Assembly: GCA_013330155.1 (NCBI GenBank)
Contig: DUIU01000181.1
Coordinates: 1 to 5,044, forward strand
Source of the DNA: Candidatus Poseidonia sp.
Lineage (GTDB): Archaea > Thermoplasmatota > Poseidoniia > Poseidoniales > Poseidoniaceae
Length of the DNA: 5,044 nucleotides
Direction of reading: 5' to 3'
The notes under the pieces: generated by a model
The model's database searches: none
What the model saw: the letters and a program-made list of their open reading frames with translations, nothing else
Told to the model about the DNA's origin: nothing
Translations under genes and position numbers: made by a program
Part shown: one piece after another, positions 1-5,044 of the stretch
Layout: each line of letters opens with the position of its first letter
Numbering within the stretch: the stretch's first letter is position 1

Positions 1-49
1 GGCGGCTGGGGGCCGTCAGACCCCGGTTCAAATCCGGGCGGGCCCACCA
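1..49 (+). tRNA. tRNA-Pro (anticodon GGG), 3' part only
   Basis: This is the 3' two thirds of a proline tRNA, beginning at about tRNA position 27; the 5' acceptor strand and D-arm lie outside the window. The anticodon stem pairs 1-5 (GGCGG) with 13-17 (CCGTC), including one G-U pair. The seven-base loop at 6-12 is CTGGGGG, with the required T33 at base 7 and anticodon GGG at 8-10, which reads CCC proline codons. A four-base variable region (18-21) follows. The T-arm is CCCGG (22-26), loop TTCAAAT (27-33) and CCGGG (34-38). The 3' acceptor strand CGGGCCC (39-45), discriminator A (46) and an encoded CCA (47-49) complete it. The missing 5' strand should read GGGCCCG. The pairing is seen directly; the proline identity follows from the anticodon. 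Confidence 0.93.
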
Positions 50-56
50 TTCTTTT
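50..56 (+). terminator. Possible oligo-T terminator of the tRNA
   Basis: The seven bases immediately after the CCA are TTCTTTT. Archaeal RNA polymerase can terminate at short U-tracts without a hairpin, so this may end the tRNA transcript. The run is short and broken by a C, so termination may be partial, leaving read-through into the downstream gene possible. The call rests only on position and composition. Confidence 0.3.
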
Positions 57-91
57 GACCCGTGTGGACACTTTTCATGACCCGAAGCCTT

Positions 92-100
92 GGGGTTGAT
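92..100 (+). promoter_or_regulatory. Candidate ribosome-binding site favouring the ATG at 101
   Basis: The bases GGGGTTGAT directly precede the ATG at 101. They match 7 of 9 positions of the extended archaeal Shine-Dalgarno consensus GGAGGTGAT, with the G-run five bases from the ATG. The alternative in-frame starts (GTG 62, ATG 77, ATG 125, ATG 149) have no comparable upstream match. The match is imperfect and no promoter can be placed ahead of it, so a start at 125 remains possible. Confidence 0.35.
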
Positions 101-196
101 ATGGCGCCACTTCAACGCAACACCATGGGACAACGACGTGCGTATGGGATGATTTCACTCCTTCTAACTGTCTTACTCTTGCCAATGGCAACGGCC
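101..196 (+). other. Signal peptide coding segment
   Basis: Codons 1-32 encode an n-region with arginines (QRNTMGQRRAYG), a leucine-rich core (ISLLLTVLLLP) and a small-residue cleavage site (ATA before VDS). The twin arginine sits in QRRAYG, which lacks the S/T-RR-x-F-L-K pattern of Tat substrates, so Sec export is preferred. Initiation at the ATG at 125 would still give a complete 24-residue signal, which is why the start is not settled by this segment alone. Confidence 0.8.
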
Positions 197-3100
197 GTCG
201 ACAGCACGGTTTCAGTAAACACCACGTGGTCTGGGAGCATGGTTCTCTCAGGCAACGTAACGGTGGCCAACGGAGCCACCTTAACGGTCGAACCAGGCTC
301 CAGCGTGGATGCGAAGGAATACAGCATCATCGTCGAAGGCGTGTTGGAGGCCGACCAATCCATTTTTTATTCATCAATCGTTCCAGAAACGCAAGGTTCC
401 CACGGACAAGGTTTGTGGCCCGGGATTGTCATCGAAGCGGGAGGAGAAGTCACCCTCGCCGATGTCACGGTAGCCAATGCATCGGCAGGCGTTCTTGTTC
501 GAGGGACCCTCAGTGCCTCTGAAGTCGTGTTCAACGACGCGTACCGTGGCCTCTCAGTCATGGGCGGAACCGCTACCGTCGACGGATTTGAAGCCAACCG
601 AATCGATTACGAAGCCGTGTACGTCGAAAGTGGGTCGCTGAATTTATCCAACGGCTTGGCCGATGAAGTGGCCGTAGGTTTGGCCAACCATGGCACCTCC
701 CATGTCGAGGACTTTGTCGTCAAGGAAGCCGGCGTTGGGGTACAAGCTCTCGGCGGGACCCTCACGCTTGACGGCTATTCGGTTGAGAATGCCAGCGTGG
801 GCATCGCTACGGTCTCAGGAGCTTCATCCACGGTCTCCCAGTTCAACGGCCAGGGGATGCCTCTGGTCATTGATGCCGGAGACGCTGATGGATTCACACT
901 TTCCTCCGGCACCCTCTACGGTGAGCGATTTATGGTCGGCCAAGGAACTTCTCAGGTACTTGTTTCAGACGTTGATTTCTTTTCCACTTCAGCCGATGAA
1001 ATGCGGCCGATGGTGGACGTTCGCTGTGAAGGTCAATGCACTTTGGAGCACACCGACATCCATTCACCAACGGTTGGGGTTTCATGGTCCGGTTCGGGAA
1101 CCTCCTTCATGGACAATGTCTCGGTCTACGCCCTTGACCAAGCGGTTGAAACTTCAGGTTCAGGCCATGCGGTGTGGACCAACCTCACGGTCAATGCCTC
1201 CACCACCGGTCTTTCGGTGCAGACGCCAACCAGTTCGTTGACCGATGTACACGTTGAACTGACGGCCAACCAAGCCATTGGAATTGACCTACTTGGGGGT
1301 CAGCACGACTGGTCCAATATCGTGGTGGAAAAGGCCTTCACCTCCACCGATCAAACCTCCATTGGCATGAATGCATGGTACAGCGACCTCACCCTTGACC
1401 AGTTCACTTCGCGCAATGTCTCAACCGGCCTGCTTCTGGAGGATAGCACAGCAGTCATCCAAAGCGTTGAAGCCAACATTGGCAACTTGGCAGGCCTCCA
1501 CCTCATTGATTCTTCTTTGTCTGGAACTGACCTGACGACGGTTGCCCAGGACCGAGGGGTGTTGATGGAAGGAAGCACGTCCCTCCATCTTTCGTCGTGG
1601 ACGGCTCAACTTCACGAAACACCGCTGATGCTTTCTACGGAAAGCACCGCCACCGTGCGGAGCTTCTCTCCGTTGAACACGGCCCAATCCTCAGCGGATG
1701 CTTTGGGGGACGGAACCTTGTATTACGGCTCAACCTACAATCCAACCATTAGCACTTCCACCGCCTATCGGCTCCTCGAGACCGACATAACCGTCACCGA
1801 CTTGGCGGGTCAGCCTGTAGAAGCCCATGTTTCCGTTCACGACTTTGATTTGATGAGCAACAATAACGGTGCCCTTACCCTTCCACTTGTCGGCAGCGGA
1901 TCTGTGGTTGATGTCACGCTGGATGGTGCTGGAACACGGGTCACATTGTACGGTGGTCAAACGGGTCAATCCGTTCAACTTCCAGTCATTCCCGAAGGCG
2001 ACTGGACCATCGCTTCGGGCCAAGACGTTGTTCTCGGACCACGTCCAGATGGTCAACCGCACCAAATCTCAGGCGATCTCACCGTGGACAACAACGGCGT
2101 TCTGACCCTTGTCTCTACGGATGTTGTCCTTTCGCAAGGCCACAGCGTCACGGTTCAAGGAACAGGCCAACTCATTGGTGAAGAATCCTCCATTATGGCT
2201 GACAGCGTTCAGGCCAGCGGCCAAAGCATGCTCACCGGAGTGGAATCAGGTTCCCTGACGATTGAAGGCAACGTGCAATGGGGGTGCATGAGCACACGCA
2301 GCGTTCAGCATCTCAACATCGTTGGCGACCTTACGGTTCAGCCGGGCTGTCAAATCGACATAACTGGAGGCGCCGTGGAAGGAACTGTCCTGGCCATGAC
2401 TGGAGCTGAATTCACCAGCTCTTCCACCCTCGACCTCTTGGTCTTGGACAAAGGTGTGCCGGTTGAAGACGCCCTCATTTCCATTGAGGGTTCGGTGGCC
2501 ATGACCGATGAGAACGGGCAGTTGTCAACACAAACCGTTGCCCAACGGGTCACCGACACTGGAGAAATATGGGGCGGTATCAAGACGGTCACCCTCCAAC
2601 GTAACAACTACTCCGACTTCGTGACGTGGGATACCAACCGTTCCCTCACGCACACCTTCATGGCCTCGACGGTGCCAAGCGGGGACGTTTCTGGATGGCT
2701 TGTGCTTGAACGGCAATGGAGCCCATACACGCTGGACAATTCCCTCGTTCTACAGAGCTCTTCCACCATGACGGTTCAAGACGGGGTTTCACTCCGCATA
2801 TCAGAAGGTGCTACGCTCACGGTGAACGGTGTGTTTGATGCCGGCGAGGCAACCCTCTCTTCGACGGGCTTTGGTGCTCGTTGGGGCGGGTTAATGCTCG
2901 GGTCATCCACCGCTGCCGTCATTGAACTCTCAGGGACACAACTCATTGAGTCAGCGCCGGCGTTGACGGTTTCTGGTCTTGGTTCGGTTCAAGCTGATGG
3001 TGTGTTTATGGCTCGTTCTGCTAGTGATCCCTTGGTGGTGGTTGAGACAGGAAATTCAGCCGAATTGGTTCTTCGAAACAGCCACTTGCAAAACGGCAGC

Positions 3101-4789
3101 GGTTGTGCCCACCTCTACCCGTCCACCGGTCAAATCACCTTGAGCAATGTGTCCTTTGCCGACTGCGAGGAGCAGGCCATCTGGGCTCAACAAGTTCCTC
3201 TCCAATTCAACGGCATTACCTTGGCCGAAGGCACGGACTGGGGGATGGAATTGACCGGCGTCTCGGGTTCGGTGAGTGGCATTGACGCTACGGCCTTCGA
3301 TGGCATTGGGGCCATTGTATCCCTCAACAGCCTCGCTCCAGGTTTCGTTTTGAGCGATGTCGAGGGAGAGGTGACTGGCCAGGCCGGTATTGTTGGAGAA
3401 AACAACGAAGGGGTCACGCTCGAACGTATTGTTCTGAACGGAGCACCCGGCATCGATGTCGACCGCACATCTGGGCTCTTTTCTGATATCACCCTCAATG
3501 GGGACGGCGTTGGAACGGGCTTCATCACGCACCACGGGCGTTCTACAGACAGTCTTGTGGTTGAACGCCTCAATGTCTCAGGCTACAGCGTGGGGGTATC
3601 CCTTCACTCCGACCTTGGTGAAATCAGCGCCCCGCTGATTTTACGAGAAGCACACATCATGGTTTCTAGCGCGTTGGCCACGGAATCTTACCCGGTGCGA
3701 CTGGAATCAAGCCAACTCATTGGAACGTTGGACGTCGCTCAAACCACCGTGCAGGCCGTGGACGGACAAATGGGGACGGTCACGGTCGGTGAAGCGGGTG
3801 AATATTCCGCTTATCGGACGGTTACGTTGGATGCGAGAAGGAGCGGGTTGCCGGTGTCCGCCATGTTCTCCGTGAGTTACGGGGACGACCTGCTTTCACC
3901 CTTCTCGCTTGAAGGCACGACCGTTGACGTTGAACTGCTCTTGCGAACCATAACCGAAAATTCGGAAGGCGTCGCCAATCAATGGACGGTCCAAGCGACG
4001 GTCGCAGGTTCTCCAGTAGCGGAATTGGTGGTTGACACTCCAACCACGTCCCCTTCTGTTTTGGTCATCAACGTCCTCGTGAATCAGGCTCCTGAGGCCG
4101 AACTTTTGGAGCCGTACGCTGGGCAGCGAGTGATGGAAGGCGACTTCCTTCGAGCCTCCGCATCATACACCGATGACATGGATGCAGCGGCGGACCTTGT
4201 GCTCTCTTGGCGCATTTACGACATGCAAGGAAACACGGTACTCCAAGGAGGCGACGAACCGGTGTACAACATAACGGATTTGACGGCAGGTTTCTACATC
4301 GTTGAAGTAACCGTCACCGATTCATTTGGTCTGGCCGGAACCGCTTCAGTGGACTTCGAATACACGCTGCTGGACACGGACAACGACTGGTCGGCATCGT
4401 GTTCAGCCACCACCTGGTTTGACCCGAACACGGGCAAGTCGTGCGGCCCAAACATCTACGACGAGGACGACGACAACGATGGCTTCAGCGATTCAAAGGA
4501 TGCTTTCCCACTTGACCCATGTGCACAAATCGATACGGACGGGGACACACAACCGGACGTCCTTGACTGTCCTGAAGGATACACCAGCTGGCTCACTGAG
4601 GACATGGACGACGACGGCGACGGTACTCCTGATGTGCTAGAGGGCGTCGAGTCCAGCGGAGACGATGTGAACGTGAACGGCCTCATGGTTGTCTTCGCTC
4701 TCTTTGCCGTCGTTGTGTTGCTCTTCTTCGCCCGCCTTCGCCGTGGCGGGCCTGGCGATTTAGCCTCACTTGACCAGAAGCATTTGTGA
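101..4789 (+). CDS. Giant secreted, C-terminally membrane-anchored beta-helix surface protein
   Basis: About 1,562 residues counted from the ATG at 101. A Sec-type signal peptide covers 1-32: arginine-rich n-region, hydrophobic core ISLLLTVLLLP, cleavage probably after ATA. Three units follow, each a parallel beta-helix-like stretch closed by a beta-sandwich-like segment: about 40-632, 633-858 and 859-1327. Helix stretches carry GATLTV-type turns (58-63, 903-908; degenerate at 666-670) and short rungs of 19-23 residues. The closing segments share a G-x-P-V core (570-573, 785-788, 1249-1252), recalling carboxypeptidase-regulatory or Ig-like folds. A PKD/Ig-like domain (about 1328-1424) precedes an acidic Ca2+-binding region (1425-1517), a transmembrane helix (about 1528-1544) and the basic tail RLRRGG. 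Almost all of the chain should face outward. About fifteen N-x-S/T sequons suggest glycosylation. No catalytic residues were recognised. A surface-structural or adhesive role is inferred; a polysaccharide-binding or degrading role cannot be excluded. Upstream in-frame starts at 62 and 77 would only lengthen the n-region. Confidence 0.9.
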   Translation: MAPLQRNTMGQRRAYGMISLLLTVLLLPMATAVDSTVSVNTTWSGSMVLSGNVTVANGATLTVEPGSSVDAKEYSIIVEGVLEADQSIFYSSIVPETQGSHGQGLWPGIVIEAGGEVTLADVTVANASAGVLVRGTLSASEVVFNDAYRGLSVMGGTATVDGFEANRIDYEAVYVESGSLNLSNGLADEVAVGLANHGTSHVEDFVVKEAGVGVQALGGTLTLDGYSVENASVGIATVSGASSTVSQFNGQGMPLVIDAGDADGFTLSSGTLYGERFMVGQGTSQVLVSDVDFFSTSADEMRPMVDVRCEGQCTLEHTDIHSPTVGVSWSGSGTSFMDNVSVYALDQAVETSGSGHAVWTNLTVNASTTGLSVQTPTSSLTDVHVELTANQAIGIDLLGGQHDWSNIVVEKAFTSTDQTSIGMNAWYSDLTLDQFTSRNVSTGLLLEDSTAVIQSVEANIGNLAGLHLIDSSLSGTDLTTVAQDRGVLMEGSTSLHLSSWTAQLHETPLMLSTESTATVRSFSPLNTAQSSADALGDGTLYYGSTYNPTISTSTAYRLLETDITVTDLAGQPVEAHVSVHDFDLMSNNNGALTLPLVGSGSVVDVTLDGAGTRVTLYGGQTGQSVQLPVIPEGDWTIASGQDVVLGPRPDGQPHQISGDLTVDNNGVLTLVSTDVVLSQGHSVTVQGTGQLIGEESSIMADSVQASGQSMLTGVESGSLTIEGNVQWGCMSTRSVQHLNIVGDLTVQPGCQIDITGGAVEGTVLAMTGAEFTSSSTLDLLVLDKGVPVEDALISIEGSVAMTDENGQLSTQTVAQRVTDTGEIWGGIKTVTLQRNNYSDFVTWDTNRSLTHTFMASTVPSGDVSGWLVLERQWSPYTLDNSLVLQSSSTMTVQDGVSLRISEGATLTVNGVFDAGEATLSSTGFGARWGGLMLGSSTAAVIELSGTQLIESAPALTVSGLGSVQADGVFMARSASDPLVVVETGNSAELVLRNSHLQNGSGCAHLYPSTGQITLSNVSFADCEEQAIWAQQVPLQFNGITLAEGTDWGMELTGVSGSVSGIDATAFDGIGAIVSLNSLAPGFVLSDVEGEVTGQAGIVGENNEGVTLERIVLNGAPGIDVDRTSGLFSDITLNGDGVGTGFITHHGRSTDSLVVERLNVSGYSVGVSLHSDLGEISAPLILREAHIMVSSALATESYPVRLESSQLIGTLDVAQTTVQAVDGQMGTVTVGEAGEYSAYRTVTLDARRSGLPVSAMFSVSYGDDLLSPFSLEGTTVDVELLLRTITENSEGVANQWTVQATVAGSPVAELVVDTPTTSPSVLVINVLVNQAPEAELLEPYAGQRVMEGDFLRASASYTDDMDAAADLVLSWRIYDMQGNTVLQGGDEPVYNITDLTAGFYIVEVTVTDSFGLAGTASVDFEYTLLDTDNDWSASCSATTWFDPNTGKSCGPNIYDEDDDNDGFSDSKDAFPLDPCAQIDTDGDTQPDVLDCPEGYTSWLTEDMDDDGDGTPDVLEGVESSGDDVNVNGLMVVFALFAVVVLLFFARLRRGGPGDLASLDQKHL
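485..859 (+). repeat. Degenerate tandem beta-helix rungs in the first module
   Basis: The protein here repeats every 19-23 residues in the form small-G-V-x-V, then G-G/S, then T-L-x-L-x, then an N- or D-bearing turn. Rungs begin at about residues 129 (AGVLV), 149 (RGLSV), 172 (AVYVE), 191 (AVGLA), 210 (AGVGV) and 232 (SVGIA). This spacing and the alternating hydrophobic pattern fit right-handed parallel beta-helix coils of the pectate lyase/NosD (PbH1) kind. The repeat is at protein level only; the DNA of the rungs has diverged. Similar but less regular rungs continue to about residue 550 and recur in the third module. Confidence 0.65.
1757..1996 (+). other. Beta-sandwich-like segment closing module 1
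   Basis: Residues about 553-632. The sequence changes from beta-helix rungs to a segment with paired beta strands: ITVTDLAGQPVEAHVSV, then an asparagine turn (NNNGALTLPL), then a strand-rich end before EGDW. The layout (strand, G-Q-P-V, strand, N-G turn, strand) resembles carboxypeptidase-regulatory or CNA-B-like domains. Equivalent segments close modules 2 and 3. The fold assignment is inferred from pattern, without profile support. Confidence 0.45.
2423..2674 (+). other. Beta-sandwich-like segment closing module 2
   Basis: Residues about 775-858. LDLLVLDKGVPVEDALISIEG followed by AMTDENGQLST is the clearest of the three closing segments: the strand / G-x-P-V-x-x-A / strand / T-D-x-N-G order is the usual signature of carboxypeptidase-regulatory-like domains. 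It ends near MASTVPSGD, where the third beta-helix begins. Confidence 0.55.
3791..4081 (+). other. Beta-sandwich-like segment closing module 3
   Basis: Residues about 1231-1327. It opens YSAYRTVTLDARRSGLPVSA; the A-Y-R lead-in also occurs at the start of the module 1 closing segment (TAYRLLETD), and the G-L-P-V core matches the other two. The TDENG-like turn is missing, so it is the most diverged copy. It leads into the NQAPEAELLEP start of the PKD/Ig-like domain. Confidence 0.4.
4082..4372 (+). other. PKD/Ig-like domain
   Basis: Residues about 1328-1424. It starts NQAPEAELLEP, the typical N-x-A-P opening of PKD-type domains. It continues through a D-D-x-D segment (ASASYTDDMDAAADLVLSW) and closes with GFYIVEVTVTDSFGLAG, the G-x-Y-x-V-x-V-x-V-x-D-x-x-G strand common to the family. 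Such domains usually act as extracellular spacers or in protein or carbohydrate contacts. Confidence 0.65.
4373..4786 (+). other. Calcium-binding acidic stalk, membrane anchor and basic tail
   Basis: Residues 1425-1562. Thrombospondin type 3-like acidic repeats include DEDDDNDG (1454-1461), DTDGD (1478-1482) and DMDDDGDG (1501-1508), whose regularly spaced aspartates are expected to bind Ca2+. Four cysteines (1434, 1448, 1474, 1490) lie among them and probably form two disulfides. A hydrophobic helix follows at about 1528-1544 (LMVVFALFAVVVLLFFA), then RLRRGG and a 12-residue end. By the positive-inside rule the tail is cytoplasmic and everything before the helix is outside. No PGF-type archaeosortase motif is visible, so the helix is probably retained as the anchor. 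Confidence 0.8.
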
Positions 4790-4799
4790 GCGTGAAAGG

Positions 4800-5044
4800 A
4801 TGGTGGACCTTCCCTCGGCAGAGAACGTCGCAACGCTCGCCGTTGCCGTTCTTGCAGGAATTGTGGCTTGGGACGCTTATTGGCTGACCAAGCAACGCCG
4901 AGATGTGCCGGAGTTGGGCCAACTCCCAGGAGGAGGATTTGCTTGGGAAAGCGAAGGCGTGCATGAGATGGTTCGTCAATGGGGCAACCTTGGTTCCATG
5001 GCGGCTATGATGGTGCTCCCGTGGGCCCTGCTTGAAGCCAGCAA
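4800..5044 (+). CDS. Hypothetical membrane protein, 5' part only
   Basis: The frame is open for 81 codons from ATG 4800 to the right edge, so the C-terminus is missing. I do not recognise the family. The N-terminus (MVDLPSAEN) leads into a hydrophobic segment at about residues 10-29 (VATLAVAVLAGIVAW...), followed by KQRR (31-34). A polar loop with PELGQLPGGGFAWESEG follows. A second hydrophobic segment begins near residue 63 (NLGSMAAMMVLPWALLEAS). The KQRR after the first helix predicts an outside N-terminus and a cytoplasmic loop. It starts 10 bases after the stop of the large surface-protein gene on the same strand, so co-transcription is likely. The purine-rich GTGAAAGG abuts the ATG too closely to be a standard ribosome-binding site; GTG 4803 is a possible alternative start. 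The other forward frames here close early. Confidence 0.7.
   Translation, partial: MVDLPSAENVATLAVAVLAGIVAWDAYWLTKQRRDVPELGQLPGGGFAWESEGVHEMVRQWGNLGSMAAMMVLPWALLEAS

Noticed and set aside
1..49. tRNA 3' end as an attachment site for an integrated element
   Set aside because: No second copy of the T-arm/acceptor sequence and no integrase are visible in the window, so there is no direct evidence of integration.
101..196. Twin-arginine (Tat) export signal
   Set aside because: The RR in QRRAYG is not followed by the F-L-K type consensus, and the hydrophobic core is strongly leucine-rich, which favours Sec export.
690..1241. A plus-strand open frame of 183 codons in a second frame
   Set aside because: It is fully contained in the surface gene. 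Its product is rich in S, P and R, as expected from a frame-shifted reading, and the beta-helix periodicity is in the main frame.
3056..3573. Two overlapping minus-strand open frames of 159 and 128 codons opposite the surface gene
   Set aside because: They lie wholly inside the large gene and overlap each other in different frames. Their translations are low-complexity mixtures with no recognisable domain, and the coding signal on the plus strand is clear.
2167..3723. Exact 12-base repeat CCAACTCATTGG at 2167-2178 and 3712-3723, with a partial copy near 2939
   Set aside because: All copies are in the same frame and encode a Q-L-I(-G) strand of the beta-helix. They are better explained by protein repetition and codon preference than by a DNA-level element.
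4610..4786. C-terminal helix as an archaeosortase (PGF-CTERM) processing signal
   Set aside because: There is no PGF motif before the helix, and an 18-residue tail follows it, unlike the very short basic end of such substrates.
4456..4979. Minus-strand open frames across the 3' end of the surface gene and the next gene
   Set aside because: One is a serine-rich antisense image of the GAC-rich acidic repeat. The other spans the gene junction with an arginine-rich product and no motif. Both conflict with better-supported plus-strand genes.

Overview
The window appears to be archaeal, most plausibly from a marine planktonic euryarchaeon of the Marine Group II / Poseidoniales type. This is an inference, not a proof. 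It rests on one giant exported protein built from beta-helix repeats that ends in an acidic, calcium-binding (thrombospondin type 3-like) stretch, a single membrane anchor and a short basic tail. That design is common in that group. The nearby tRNA, which encodes its own CCA, is compatible but not diagnostic. No phylogenetic marker gene is present.

Layout: bases 1-49 are the 3' part of a tRNA-Pro(GGG), cut by the window's left edge. Bases 50-100 are a short spacer with a small T-tract and no recognisable TATA/BRE promoter. Bases 101-4789 are one uninterrupted gene for a roughly 1,560-residue secreted, C-terminally anchored surface protein. Bases 4790-4799 are a 10-base gap. Bases 4800-5044 are the start of a second, membrane-associated gene of unknown function that runs off the right edge. 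There is no other gene-sized non-coding stretch; the remaining open frames on both strands are shadows of the large gene.

The large protein reads as a signal peptide followed by three successive units. Each unit begins with a parallel beta-helix-like stretch and closes with a beta-sandwich-like segment containing a G-x-P-V core. After these come a PKD/Ig-like domain, a Ca2+-binding acidic stalk, a transmembrane helix and a basic tail. No catalytic motif was recognised, so adhesion, surface-layer or glycan-binding roles are more likely than an enzyme, but this is inference. The small downstream gene lies close enough on the same strand to be co-transcribed.

I did not find a convincing novel defence, mobile or regulatory system here. 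The points of interest are the repeated modular architecture and the cysteine pairs spaced about one helix rung apart.
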